Below are positions 8,943-17,486 of a stretch of DNA of 64,000 bases, piece after piece. The first letter of the stretch is position 1; each line of letters starts with the position of its first letter. The DNA is taken from contig DAOQTX010000002.1 of NCBI GenBank assembly GCA_035340715.1, positions 1 to 64,000 on the forward strand. The letters run 5' to 3'. The translations under genes and the position numbers were made by a program. The notes under the pieces were generated by a model that made no database searches, had not been told where the DNA came from, and was given only the letters and a program-made list of their open reading frames with translations. The DNA is from DAOQTX01 sp035340715. Its GTDB lineage: Bacteria; Bacteroidota; Bacteroidia; AKYH767-A; OLB10.

Positions 8943-9518
8943 TTATTTCGAACCATCGTCATGATACGACTGGTTGTGTGCAAGTTGATTCCCACACTTC
9001 GCGCAATTTTCCATTATACCACTTCCTCCAGCACAACCTTTATTACAGATATAATGATATACACCTTTGCTATTAGTGGCCGGAGCAGCTGCCTGAGCAG
9101 GTTGTGTTTGAACTTGAGTCGCTTGAGGTGTGGCGGTAGGGGTTTGACCCGGTTGCTGATGAAACTTTTCGTTATGTACGTATTGTGTTTTGCAAACCGG
9201 ACAATTCACTTGTTGGTCGCCTCCTGAACCTTGACAATTGTTAGGACAGATGTAATGCTTTACTGACCCGCTTGCGGTTGTAGTTGCTTGCAATGGAGCG
9301 TTTGCAGGAGCTGCCGGATTGGGTTGCGAAGAAATATTTACCGGAGCCACTTGATTCGTAGTATCTAAAGGATTTACTATAGCCGAATTTCCTGGTAAGG
9401 CTGTTTCGTTATATACTGGTGATGCTGGTGCCGTATTATTCTGATCAGATGAGTTATCGCTGCTACAAGCTGAGAGGATTGAAGCGCTTATAACAAATAG
9501 AATAGTTTGTACTTTCAT
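8943..9518 (-). CDS. Lipoprotein with two tandem Cys/His modules
   Basis: A 191-aa predicted lipoprotein with lipobox LSAC near residue 18. A Ser/Asn/Pro/Ala-rich linker follows, then two copies of one module separated by a Gln/Pro/Ala/Thr-rich spacer. Module 1 is HYICPNNC...CPVC...H...H and module 2 is HYICNKGC...CAKC...H...H. Both have the pattern C-x3-C-x(9-10)-C-x2-C-x6-H-x4-H, suggesting a metal- or haem-binding knuckle in the periplasm. I recall similar modules in other Bacteroidota hypotheticals but know no function. It is the last gene of the minus-strand directon that starts at dapD and is convergent with lpxH. Confidence 0.75.
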   Translation of the reverse strand: MKVQTILFVISASILSACSSDNSSDQNNTAPASPVYNETALPGNSAIVNPLDTTNQVAPVNISSQPNPAAPANAPLQATTTASGSVKHYICPNNCQGSGGDQQVNCPVCKTQYVHNEKFHQQPGQTPTATPQATQVQTQPAQAAAPATNSKGVYHYICNKGCAGGSGIMENCAKCGNQLAHNQSYHDDGSK

Positions 9519-9550
9519 TGTATTAAATTTTGAATCAGATAAACTTACAA

Positions 9551-10546
9551 TTATTTTGATATAAACGCAATCAAATCTAATAAACGAGTTGAATAGCCCA
9601 TTTCATTATCGTACCAACCCACTACTTTAGCCATTCGTCCAATAACACTGGTTAATTGTGAGTCAAAAATACAGCTGTGTGTGTTGCCAACAACATCAAT
9701 TGACACAATAGGGTCTTCGGTGTATTGCAATATGGACTTTAATCTACCCTCTGAGGCTGTCTTAAAGGCATTATTTATTTGATCAATATTCGTTTCCTTT
9801 TTCAGAATACAAGTGATGTCAGTTAGCGACCCATTGGGTACCGGTACTCGAATTCCAGCCCCACCGGTGCAATCTTTGAGTTCTGGAAAAATTTCAGTTA
9901 TAGCTTTCGCAGCACCTGTAGTGGTAGGAATAATTGAAAGTGCCGCTGCTCTTGCTCTTCTTAAGTCTTTGTGAGGAGCATCGTGCAGATTTTGATCACC
10001 AGTGAAAGCGTGAACCGTAGTAATGTAAGCTGACTCTACTCCAAAATTTTCATTTAAAATTGAAATCATTGGTGCTGCATTGTTCGTGGTACACGAAGCA
10101 TTAGAAATAACATTTTCACTGCCATCTAATATCTGTTCGTTTACACCTAGAACGATTGACTTGCAATGTCCATCAGATGGAGCCGAAATAATTACTTTTT
10201 TTGCGCCAGCTTTCAAATGAAGTTTAGCTTCATCTGTTTTTCTGAATTTACCAGTTGATTCTAATACAATTTGTGTCCTATAAGAAGCCCATGGTATGGA
10301 AGAAGGATCTTTCAATGAAGTACATGGAATTTTAATTCCATTAATAATAATATTGTTTTCATCATGTGAAATCTCACCTCTAAAAATCCCATGAACACTA
10401 TCGTATTTTAAAAGATGAGCCAGAGTTTTTGTATCCGCCAGATCGTTGATCCCACATATTTCTATTTGAGGAAAATGCATGGATTGTCGAAAAAAATTTC
10501 TTCCAATTCTTCCAAATCCATTTATACCAACCTTAACTATGTTCAT
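9551..10546 (-). CDS. gap: Glyceraldehyde-3-phosphate dehydrogenase, type I
   Basis: Oxidises and phosphorylates glyceraldehyde 3-phosphate to 1,3-bisphosphoglycerate. The 331-aa protein has the NAD-binding motif GFGRIGR (9-15), an acidic residue after the second strand (INDLADT) consistent with NAD preference, the catalytic Cys152 in ASCTTNN and the His of TTVHAFTGDQ. Family length is normal. It follows miaA by 4 bp, so it is probably cotranscribed with it. The genome may hold another paralogue; nothing here decides whether this copy is glycolytic or gluconeogenic. Confidence 0.96.
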   Translation of the reverse strand: MNIVKVGINGFGRIGRNFFRQSMHFPQIEICGINDLADTKTLAHLLKYDSVHGIFRGEISHDENNIIINGIKIPCTSLKDPSSIPWASYRTQIVLESTGKFRKTDEAKLHLKAGAKKVIISAPSDGHCKSIVLGVNEQILDGSENVISNASCTTNNAAPMISILNENFGVESAYITTVHAFTGDQNLHDAPHKDLRRARAAALSIIPTTTGAAKAITEIFPELKDCTGGAGIRVPVPNGSLTDITCILKKETNIDQINNAFKTASEGRLKSILQYTEDPIVSIDVVGNTHSCIFDSQLTSVIGRMAKVVGWYDNEMGYSTRLLDLIAFISK

Positions 10547-10550
10547 AGTG

Positions 10551-11438
10551 TTATAATTTGTTTTCTAATATGTCTTCAACTGCTTTTAAAGAGTGGTTTT
10601 CCAACCATATAATGTCCTCATTTTTTCTGAACCAGGTCATTTGTCTTTTTGCAAAGTTACGTGTGTGTTGTTTGATTTTCTCAACGGCCTGATCTAATGT
10701 AGTGATTCCATCAAAATACTCAAACAATTCCATGTACCCAACGGTTTTTAAAAAGTGATTATTCTTAAAATGATAAAAAGATTTAGCTTCTTCCACTAAA
10801 CCTTCTTTTATCATTTGGTCGACTCTTCGATTAATTCTTTCATATAGAACCGAGCGCTCAAACTTGATTCCAATCCAATGAGCTTTAAACTCAATATTGG
10901 CAAGACTTTGATCTATTCCGGCAATCGGCTGACTGTTTTTTTCGATGAATCGTATTAATCTACGGCTATTATGAATATCGATTAGCTTTTCGACATTTGG
11001 ATCAATTGCTTTTGCTTTCTCTTGTAAGATCGAAATTCCCTCGTTGGCAAATTCTTCATTCAGTTGCTCCCTGAGTAATAAATTATTTGGAGCAAGGCTG
11101 TCAAAAGATTTTACAATAGCATCAATGTATAATCCGCTTCCACCACAAATGATGACTGCTTTGTGTTTTTTAAAGAGTTCCTTTAACACTAGTCGAGCGT
11201 CAATACCGAATTGACCTGCACTATATTGATCGTGTATGGAATGAGAGTCAATAAAATGATGTGGAACGCATTGCAATTGTTCTTTGTTAGGTTTAGCTGT
11301 TCCAATGCTCAATTCTTTAACAAATTGTCTGCTATCGGCAGAAATAATTTCGGTTTTATAAAATTGAGCAAGCTCTATTGCTAATTCGCTCTTGCCCGAG
11401 GCAGTGGGCCCACATACAATGATGAGATAATTATTCAA
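10551..11438 (-). CDS. miaA: tRNA dimethylallyltransferase MiaA
   Basis: Transfers a dimethylallyl group to N6 of A37 in tRNAs that read codons starting with U. The 295-aa protein has the P-loop GPTASGKS (10-17), the DSRQF segment typical of MiaA (about 36) and the C-terminal region with QTR-like NFAKRQMTWFRK. Length is normal. It lies between a PRiA4_ORF3-like gene (14 bp) and gap (4 bp). With tsaC and cca upstream it forms a local group of tRNA maturation genes. Confidence 0.97.
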   Translation of the reverse strand: MNNYLIIVCGPTASGKSELAIELAQFYKTEIISADSRQFVKELSIGTAKPNKEQLQCVPHHFIDSHSIHDQYSAGQFGIDARLVLKELFKKHKAVIICGGSGLYIDAIVKSFDSLAPNNLLLREQLNEEFANEGISILQEKAKAIDPNVEKLIDIHNSRRLIRFIEKNSQPIAGIDQSLANIEFKAHWIGIKFERSVLYERINRRVDQMIKEGLVEEAKSFYHFKNNHFLKTVGYMELFEYFDGITTLDQAVEKIKQHTRNFAKRQMTWFRKNEDIIWLENHSLKAVEDILENKL

Positions 11439-11452
11439 TGCACCTTTTTCGA

Positions 11453-12061
11453 CTAATATTCTTCCTCCATCTCACTTTGCTCATCGCTTTCTTCGTTTAC
11501 CTCTTCTCCCTCTTCGCCTTCAGTTTCCATTTCATCAGTTTCACCTTCGTCAACGCCATCAAAAATTTCATTGTCATTCTCGTCTGAGCTTTCGTCAACT
11601 AAAAACTCATCGAGATCCTCTTCGTCTTCTTTGCTAATGTTTTCGATGCTGGCAAATTGCTTAGGGGATTGACCAATACTTCTGGTGCATTTTGGATAGG
11701 TTTCACCTTCAGTGGCACTTAGTATTTTAGTGAGTTCTACATAAAATATCCATCTATTCTCAAGATCAAATATGTAATATATTTTCTGGTGAGGGTCGCT
11801 TATGTAGTTTCTTAACTTCGCTTCTTTTAATAATGCTATAGAGTTGCCAGATTTGTCGGTCTTAGTTTCAGAAGTAATTTCGGTTCCTTTAATCCAATTG
11901 TCATTGGACATGTAAAACGATGAGGACATTTCTTTATCAAACCCAATCGACTTTAAAATAACTTGTTGCAAATCGTAGAAAGTTTGATCTGATTTTATCT
12001 CTATCTCACGCGAAACATCTTCATAATCTTCAAATGAGATTTTAAATCTATAAACATGCAT
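11453..12061 (-). CDS. PRiA4_ORF3-like protein with acidic tail
   Basis: A 202-aa cytoplasmic protein. The first half (MHVYRFKISFEDYEDVSRE ... TFYDLQQVILKSIGFD ... FYMS) resembles the plasmid pRiA4b ORF-3-like domain, a small alpha/beta fold of unknown function. The last 55 residues are almost entirely Glu, Asp, Ser and Gly, an acidic and probably disordered tail. The family name comes from a plasmid but nothing here is mobile. It lies 14 bp upstream of miaA in the same direction. Role unknown. Confidence 0.75.
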   Translation of the reverse strand: MHVYRFKISFEDYEDVSREIEIKSDQTFYDLQQVILKSIGFDKEMSSSFYMSNDNWIKGTEITSETKTDKSGNSIALLKEAKLRNYISDPHQKIYYIFDLENRWIFYVELTKILSATEGETYPKCTRSIGQSPKQFASIENISKEDEEDLDEFLVDESSDENDNEIFDGVDEGETDEMETEGEEGEEVNEESDEQSEMEEEY

Positions 12062-12154
12062 GTACTAAATATTTTAAACAAATGTACAAAAACATGTGCG
12101 TTCCTATTTAGGATAGATTCTAAATATTAGGGAAGAATTATTAACAACCACACA

Positions 12155-13561
12155 CTAATCAATTGCAATTCCAATTTGTGTAGCATATTGATTAAGAAAT
12201 TCTAGTGCTTCTTGTCGATCGTTTTTTATCTCACCTTCAATGATGGCTTCACGTAGAGCATTTTTTAATTGACCAATTTCTTTACCAGGTTTAAGTTTGA
12301 ACAATTGCATAATCTCATTTCCGTCAACGGGTGGCTGCCAATTTCGCAAATGATCTTGTTCTTCGACATCAATTAATTTTTGCTTCACCAACTCAAAATT
12401 ATTCAGATATTTTTTAACCTTCCATTCGTTTTTTGAAGTGATATCTGCTTGACATAACAACATCAATGCATCAACATCATGTCCGGCTTCAAATAACAAG
12501 CGCCTCACAGCACTATCGGTTACATTGCTTTGTGCCAGAACGATAGGACGCAAATGCAACAAAACCAACTTTTGAACAAATTTCATTTTTTCATTTAAAG
12601 GCAGCTTTAATTTCTTAAATAAATAAGGAACCATTCTTGCTCCCTTATCTTCATGGCCATGAAATGTCCATCCGGCCTTTGTGTCAAATCTCTTTGTAAG
12701 CGGTTTAGCAATATCATGTAAAATAGCAGCCCATCGCAACCACAAATCATTACTTAGAATGGATATGTTATCTAAAACCTGCAGGGTATGGTAGAAATTA
12801 TCTTTGTGAGATTTGTTTTGAATGGTCTCAACTCCCTGTAGAGCGGCCATTTCAGGAAAAATAATTTGCAATAATCCTGTATCGAACAGTAGTTTAAATC
12901 CAATACTTGGCTGTCGACTCAGAATTATCTTATTGATTTCCTCAGTAATTCTTTCTTGAGAAACGATAGAGATTCTTTCTTTGCATAGTGCTATTGCTTT
13001 TAATGATTCTTCCTCGATGGTAAATTCTAATTGCGTTGCAAAGCGAATGGCTCTCATCATTCTCAATGGATCATCAATGTATGTTATTTCAGGATCCAAA
13101 GGAGTTTTTATGGTCTTACTTTCAATATCATCCATACCTCCAAATGGATCTAATATTTTCCCGAACTCATTTTTGTTTAGTGCTATTGCCAAAGCATTGA
13201 TAGTAAAATCTCTTCTTTTTTGATCGTCTTCTAAAGTACCTGGACTTACTTCCGGTTTACGCGAACTGAGACGGTAACTTTCTTTACGCGCACCTACAAA
13301 TTCAAATTTCTTTTCATTGTATTCGAACATGGCAGTTCCAAACTTTTTGAACACAACTATTTTACTGGATCCTTTAGTTCTTTCTGCCACCTTAGATGCT
13401 ATAGCAATACCATCACCATCCACTACAATATCAATATCGGTGCAAGAGCGATTCATAATCTTATCTCTAACATAGCCACCAATAACATAGCAAGCAGTGT
13501 TTAACTCATCGCATACATCGCTGATGATTTCAAATTCAGGATCGGAAACAAATTCTTTCAA
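12155..13561 (-). CDS. cca: CCA tRNA nucleotidyltransferase with HD domain
   Basis: Adds or repairs the 3'-CCA end of tRNAs. The 468-aa protein has the class II polymerase-beta-type head with IGGYVRDKIM and the metal-binding DIDIVVDGDG. A neck/body domain with RFATQLEF and an HD phosphohydrolase domain (HTLQ...LHDIAKP) follow. The tRNA-Glu gene in this window lacks an encoded CCA, which fits the need for this enzyme. It starts 3 bp after tsaC, so the two are almost certainly cotranscribed. Confidence 0.95.
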   Translation of the reverse strand: MKEFVSDPEFEIISDVCDELNTACYVIGGYVRDKIMNRSCTDIDIVVDGDGIAIASKVAERTKGSSKIVVFKKFGTAMFEYNEKKFEFVGARKESYRLSSRKPEVSPGTLEDDQKRRDFTINALAIALNKNEFGKILDPFGGMDDIESKTIKTPLDPEITYIDDPLRMMRAIRFATQLEFTIEEESLKAIALCKERISIVSQERITEEINKIILSRQPSIGFKLLFDTGLLQIIFPEMAALQGVETIQNKSHKDNFYHTLQVLDNISILSNDLWLRWAAILHDIAKPLTKRFDTKAGWTFHGHEDKGARMVPYLFKKLKLPLNEKMKFVQKLVLLHLRPIVLAQSNVTDSAVRRLLFEAGHDVDALMLLCQADITSKNEWKVKKYLNNFELVKQKLIDVEEQDHLRNWQPPVDGNEIMQLFKLKPGKEIGQLKNALREAIIEGEIKNDRQEALEFLNQYATQIGIAID

Positions 13562-13564
13562 GTT

Positions 13565-14128
13565 CTATTCTCTGATTATCTTAATGCTGCCATTCATTTC
13601 TAATTTTACTATAGATGATGGCTTCATATTCGTTTTACTTTGGGTTGGCAAATTTACTACATAATCGATTTTTGCCAAAAGAGATTTGTCGGCTTCATCA
13701 GGTGTTTTTGGAGCTTCTTCTCCACTATAATTGGCCGAAGTGGAAACTAAGGCTCTATTATATTTTGATAAAAGTTCGTGCATAAAGCCGCTTTTGACAA
13801 TTCGAATTCCAACACTTCCATCCGAAGATGGAATTAAAGGAGAAATGTTGTAGGCATCAGGAAAGATTATGGTTAATGGTTTAGTTGTGAATTCTATTAA
13901 ATCGTAACTCATTTCAGGAATGCTTCTTACATATTTAGCAAGTAAATTTTCACTCGGTAATAGAATGATGAAGCTTTTGTGTTCGGGTCTTTTTTTAAGT
14001 TCTATTATTCTTTGAATAGCGGAATCTGATTTTGCATCACAACTTAAACCCCAAATAGAATCGGTGGGACTAAAGATAATACCGTCAGATTTTAAGCACT
14101 GAATACTCTGTTTTATTTCTTCGATCAT
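13565..14128 (-). CDS. tsaC: L-threonylcarbamoyladenylate synthase (TsaC/YrdC type)
   Basis: Makes threonylcarbamoyl-AMP from threonine, bicarbonate and ATP for t6A37 modification of ANN-decoding tRNAs. The 187-aa protein is a stand-alone YrdC domain without the C-terminal Sua5 extension. Signature parts are TDSIWGLSCDA, KKRPEHKSF (the K-R-P-x-x-K/H-S region), the SVGIRIVKS strand and the STSANYSGEEAP segment. It lies between a GT9 glycosyltransferase (6 bp) and cca (3 bp) in the same operon. Confidence 0.93.
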   Translation of the reverse strand: MIEEIKQSIQCLKSDGIIFSPTDSIWGLSCDAKSDSAIQRIIELKKRPEHKSFIILLPSENLLAKYVRSIPEMSYDLIEFTTKPLTIIFPDAYNISPLIPSSDGSVGIRIVKSGFMHELLSKYNRALVSTSANYSGEEAPKTPDEADKSLLAKIDYVVNLPTQSKTNMKPSSIVKLEMNGSIKIIRE

Positions 14129-14134
14129 TATTTC

Positions 14135-15115
14135 TTAAAGTGCTGTAATATTTATTCCATTTCCACAACTAAAATGTTTTTCCGGACAATGGTTTAATCC
14201 ATGTAACCCGCAAGGTTTGCATGCTGGATAAGGGTCAGATTCAACTACCACACTTTCATCGCTCAGAGGACCAAAACCAAATTGAGGAACAGTAGAGCAG
14301 AAGAATGCAGTAACCGGAGCATTCACAGCAGAAGCTAAGTGCAACGGAGCAGAATCATTTACATAATTCATTCTTGCTTTAGACATTAAATATGCCGATT
14401 CAAGTAAATTTAACTTACCACTTAAATTTTGCGCATGCTTGCATCGTTCAGCAATTCTTTCACACAATGGATAATCATCGGATGAACCCAGGATATAAAT
14501 TACTTCGAAACGAGGTTGAATATGCTCACATAATTCGATCCACTTTTCAAAAGGAAGTTGTTTTGTAAACCATACTGAAGCAGGGGCAATGCAACAATAT
14601 TTTTTGTTTTTAATATCACCTACCAAACGATGAACTTTTTGTTCAACTGCATTGCTGGTATATAGTTTTGGTTTGTATTGATGAGGAATATTTAAAAAGT
14701 CCGTTAGTTTAGCGTTTCGTTGTGTTTCGTGTGTTCCATCACCGATAATATGCTTGGCTTTGTGTTGATAGAATAGCGATAAAGGATTTTTGTCGTATCC
14801 CACTTTTGTCCTGGCTTTACTGAACAAAGAGATTAACCCAGTGCTAAGAAATCGCTGTAGATTAATGAGTACTGCATATTTGTTTTTTCGAACTTGTGCA
14901 ATAAGCAACAACAGGTTTTTTATTTTCTTGTTCTTCTTATCCCATACAATTACTTCATTGATAAAGGGATGATCTTTGAATAATGATTCATTCCCTTTTC
15001 TGACCAAAATATCTATGGCTTCAAAACGATTCGAACGATATAGTTGCTCCAACAGTGCGGTAGAAAGAATTACATCTCCTATAAAAGAAGTTTGTATGAC
15101 CAAAACCTTGTTCAT
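14135..15115 (-). CDS. Glycosyltransferase family 9 (heptosyltransferase-like)
   Basis: A 326-aa GT9 enzyme resembling ADP-heptose:LPS heptosyltransferase II, which builds the inner core of lipopolysaccharide. It has the N-terminal VIQTSFIGDVILSTALLEQL typical of WaaF/WaaC and the C-terminal nucleotide-sugar region with NDSAPLHLASAVNAPVTAFF. Its Cys-rich C-terminal end (PACKPCGLHGLNHCPEKHF) is common in Bacteroidota members. The acceptor sugar cannot be read from sequence. It begins 1 nt after the dapD stop. Confidence 0.88.
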   Translation of the reverse strand: MNKVLVIQTSFIGDVILSTALLEQLYRSNRFEAIDILVRKGNESLFKDHPFINEVIVWDKKNKKIKNLLLLIAQVRKNKYAVLINLQRFLSTGLISLFSKARTKVGYDKNPLSLFYQHKAKHIIGDGTHETQRNAKLTDFLNIPHQYKPKLYTSNAVEQKVHRLVGDIKNKKYCCIAPASVWFTKQLPFEKWIELCEHIQPRFEVIYILGSSDDYPLCERIAERCKHAQNLSGKLNLLESAYLMSKARMNYVNDSAPLHLASAVNAPVTAFFCSTVPQFGFGPLSDESVVVESDPYPACKPCGLHGLNHCPEKHFSCGNGINITAL

Positions 15116-15116
15116 A

Positions 15117-15935
15117 TCATACCGCTACATCATGTTCGCGCAATGCTTGATTGAGTGATGTTTTTAAATCAGTCGATTTTTTCCTTTGACCAATGATTAA
15201 TGCACATGGAACACCATATTCACCGGCTTCAAAAATTTTATTTAAAGTGCCCGGAATCACTACCGATCTTTCTGGAACTACGCCTTTGTATTCAACTGGA
15301 GTTTTATTCGTAACATCAATAATTTTTGTACTGGCGGTTAACACCACATTGGCTCCAAGCACTGCTTCTTTTTGAACTCGAACTCCTTCAACTACGATGC
15401 ATCTTGATCCAATAAAACAACCATCTTCAATGATAACGGGAGAAGATTGCACCGGTTCTAATACACCTCCAATTCCAACTCCACCACTCAGGTGAACGTT
15501 TTTTCCAATTTGCGCACATGATCCAACTGTAGCCCATGTGTCAACCATGGATCCAGAATCGACATAAGCTCCAATGTTTACATAACTTGGCATCAGAATT
15601 ACTCCCGATGAAATATAACTACCATGCCGCGCTATGGCATGCGGAACAACTCGAATTCCTTTTTGTGCGTAATTTCTTTTCAAAGGAATTTTATCGTGAA
15701 ATTCCATTATACCCGCCTCAAGCACTTCCATTTTACGAATTGGAAAATACAGAATGACGGCTTTTTTAATCCAATCGTTAACTATCCATTCAATCTCGGA
15801 TTTTGGTTCCGCCACGCGCAACTCACCATTATCCAATTTGTTTATAACGGATTCAATCGCGTCAATAACAATTTTATCAGATAATAGTGCGCGGTTGTCC
15901 CAAGCGGCTTCTATTAGTTCTTTTTCAGTCTTCAT
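15117..15935 (-). CDS. dapD: 2,3,4,5-tetrahydropyridine-2,6-dicarboxylate N-succinyltransferase DapD
   Basis: Succinylates tetrahydrodipicolinate in the succinylase branch of DAP/lysine synthesis. The 272-aa protein has an N-terminal helical domain and then left-handed beta-helix hexapeptide repeats (VNIGAYVDSGSMVDTWATVG, VHLSGGVGIGG, DGCFIGSRCIVVEGV). ATG at 15935 matches the family start. An upstream in-frame start at 15968 would cover the promoter and is less likely. First gene of the minus-strand directon ending at 8943 and divergent from ruvX, with mirror-image promoters between them. Confidence 0.96.
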   Translation of the reverse strand: MKTEKELIEAAWDNRALLSDKIVIDAIESVINKLDNGELRVAEPKSEIEWIVNDWIKKAVILYFPIRKMEVLEAGIMEFHDKIPLKRNYAQKGIRVVPHAIARHGSYISSGVILMPSYVNIGAYVDSGSMVDTWATVGSCAQIGKNVHLSGGVGIGGVLEPVQSSPVIIEDGCFIGSRCIVVEGVRVQKEAVLGANVVLTASTKIIDVTNKTPVEYKGVVPERSVVIPGTLNKIFEAGEYGVPCALIIGQRKKSTDLKTSLNQALREHDVAV

Positions 15936-15941
15936 ATTCAG

Positions 15942-15949
15942 CAAATATA
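15942..15949 (-). promoter_or_regulatory. -7 promoter box of dapD, very short leader
   Basis: On the minus strand TATATTTG matches TAnnTTTG exactly and ends only 6 nt before the dapD ATG. A TTTG lies 16 nt upstream of it (plus 15966-15969, reading CAAA), a slightly short but plausible -33. The start site would fall at or next to the ATG, implying a leaderless mRNA. Confidence 0.6.
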
Positions 15950-15978
15950 GGAATACCCTATGGAGCAAAGCTAATTTT

Positions 15979-15986
15979 TATATTTG
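15979..15986 (+). promoter_or_regulatory. -7 promoter box of ruvX, very short leader
   Basis: TATATTTG matches the Bacteroidota -7 consensus exactly and ends 6 nt before the ruvX ATG at 15993, the mirror image of the dapD box. No clear -33 TTTG is seen at 17-23 nt. Confidence 0.55.
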
Positions 15987-15992
15987 CAAAAT

Positions 15993-16409
15993 ATGGGTAG
16001 GATTTTAGCAATCGATTATGGAAAAAAAAGATGCGGGTTGGCCGTTACCGATCCATATAAAATGATTGCGACTGCCTTAAGCTCTGTTGAAACGAAACAA
16101 TTATTTCAATTCATTGAAACATACATTAAGAAAGAACAAGTAGAAACCATAGTTATTGGTGAGCCCAAACACAAAGATGGAATGCCGGCTGATATTATGA
16201 AAGATATTGTACACTTTGCAGGAAAATTACGCAATCTGTTTCCGCTCATTCCCGTACAGTTTATGGATGAGCGATATACGAGTAAAATTGCTACTCAAAC
16301 CATGATTATGGCAGGTTATAAAAAGAAAGACAGAATGAAAAAAGATAATATTGATAGAATTAGTGCAGTATTAATTTTACAATCTTTTTTAGAATCAATT
16401 AAGAGATAA
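15993..16409 (+). CDS. ruvX: RuvX/YqgF, RNase H-fold pre-16S rRNA nuclease
   Basis: YqgF-type nuclease implicated in processing the 5' end of 16S rRNA; formerly called a putative Holliday junction resolvase. The 138-aa protein has ILAIDYGKKRCGLAVTD with the first catalytic Asp at residue 7, IVIGEPKHKDG, FMDERYTS and a C-terminal DRISAVLILQ containing the last acidic residue. ATG at 15993 is preferred to the TTG at 15984, which lies inside the -7 box. It is 4 bp upstream of def. Confidence 0.93.
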   Translation: MGRILAIDYGKKRCGLAVTDPYKMIATALSSVETKQLFQFIETYIKKEQVETIVIGEPKHKDGMPADIMKDIVHFAGKLRNLFPLIPVQFMDERYTSKIATQTMIMAGYKKKDRMKKDNIDRISAVLILQSFLESIKR

Positions 16410-16413
16410 TAAT

Positions 16414-16971
16414 ATGATATTGCCAATAATAGCATTTGGAGATCCGGTACTAAAGAAAAAAGCTTTGGATTTTGACTTGAAAGATCCAAAATTAGATCAA
16501 CTGATTGAAGATATGTTTGAAACAATGTATGAAGCTGCTGGTGTAGGTCTGGCTGCCCCTCAAGTGGGTTTATCGAGAAGGTTATTTGTAGTAGATGCCA
16601 GTCCATTTGAAGAAGATGACCCCAAGATGAAAGATTTTAAGAAAGTATTTATCAATCCGGTACTATTAGATGAGAATGGAGAAGAGTGGACTTTTAATGA
16701 AGGATGTTTGAGTATTCCTGGTGTACGTGAAGACGTTAACAGAAAAGCCATTATTAAAATTAAGTATTATGATCAGAAGAGGATTTTGAGAGAGGAAGAA
16801 TACAATGGTCTAGCCGCTAGAATAATTCAGCATGAATACGATCACATTGAAGGCATTTTATTCACCGATAAGTTATCTGCTTTTAAGAAAAGACTAATCA
16901 AAGGAAAGTTGTCTGATATTCAAAAAGGAAAAGCAAAAGTAAGTTACAAAATGCGTTTTTATCGAGCATGA
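16414..16971 (+). CDS. def: Peptide deformylase
   Basis: Removes the formyl group from the N-terminal methionine of nascent proteins, using a metal ion. The 185-aa protein has all three motifs: GVGLAAPQVG (43-52), EGCLSIPG (about 95) with the metal-binding Cys, and QHEYDH (about 138-143) with the two metal-binding His and catalytic Glu. It follows ruvX by 4 bp and overlaps aroK by 4 nt (ATGA). Confidence 0.97.
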   Translation: MILPIIAFGDPVLKKKALDFDLKDPKLDQLIEDMFETMYEAAGVGLAAPQVGLSRRLFVVDASPFEEDDPKMKDFKKVFINPVLLDENGEEWTFNEGCLSIPGVREDVNRKAIIKIKYYDQKRILREEEYNGLAARIIQHEYDHIEGILFTDKLSAFKKRLIKGKLSDIQKGKAKVSYKMRFYRA

Positions 16972-17486
16972 GAATTTACTTAATTGGTTTTATGGGTGTC
17001 GGTAAGTCGAAGATGGCAAAGGCTGTTTCTGCTAAAACACAATTGAAACATTTTGATATAGATGAACTTGTAGTTCATCAACGTGGAACTACTATTACAA
17101 AAATATTTGAAAAAGAAGGAGAAGAACAATTTAGGATTTATGAGCGAGAAGCTTTGAAAGCTACTTTTGGTTTTGATAATTGTGTAGTTTCATGCGGAGG
17201 AGGAACGCCTTGTTTTTTTAATAATATTGATGAGATTAATCGGAATGGAATAAGTGTTTATTTAAAATTGGATGTATCCATTCTTTTGAGTCGTCTGGAA
17301 AAAGATAAGAACGAAAGACCATTGTTATCATCTCTTTCGAAGGAGGACCTAAAAGATTTTATTCATCAGATATCAAAGGAAAGATCTGAATACTATAATA
17401 AGGCTCATGTTACAATTAATGCGTTTAATCTTTCCGCTAATGCGCTGATAGATCAATTAGAACAAAAAGGAATTCAACTTAGATAA
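16968..17486 (+). CDS. aroK: Shikimate kinase
   Basis: Phosphorylates shikimate at the 3-hydroxyl in the aromatic amino-acid pathway. The 172-aa protein has the P-loop GFMGVGKSK (7-15), the DIDEL segment with shikimate-binding Asp, the SCGGGTP motif (about 75) and the ERPLL lid arginine region. Length is normal. It overlaps def by 4 nt. Its 3' end overlaps the convergent phosphoribosyltransferase gene by 13 bp. Confidence 0.95.
   Translation: MRIYLIGFMGVGKSKMAKAVSAKTQLKHFDIDELVVHQRGTTITKIFEKEGEEQFRIYEREALKATFGFDNCVVSCGGGTPCFFNNIDEINRNGISVYLKLDVSILLSRLEKDKNERPLLSSLSKEDLKDFIHQISKERSEYYNKAHVTINAFNLSANALIDQLEQKGIQLR

Noticed and set aside
11453..12061. Plasmid- or transposon-derived element because of the pRiA4b name
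   Set aside because: No terminal repeats, transposase or composition shift; the gene lies within an ordinary chromosomal directon.
17474..17486. Convergent overlap of aroK and the phosphoribosyltransferase as a sign of a frameshift
   Set aside because: Both proteins reach their normal C-terminal length, so the 13-bp overlap looks genuine.
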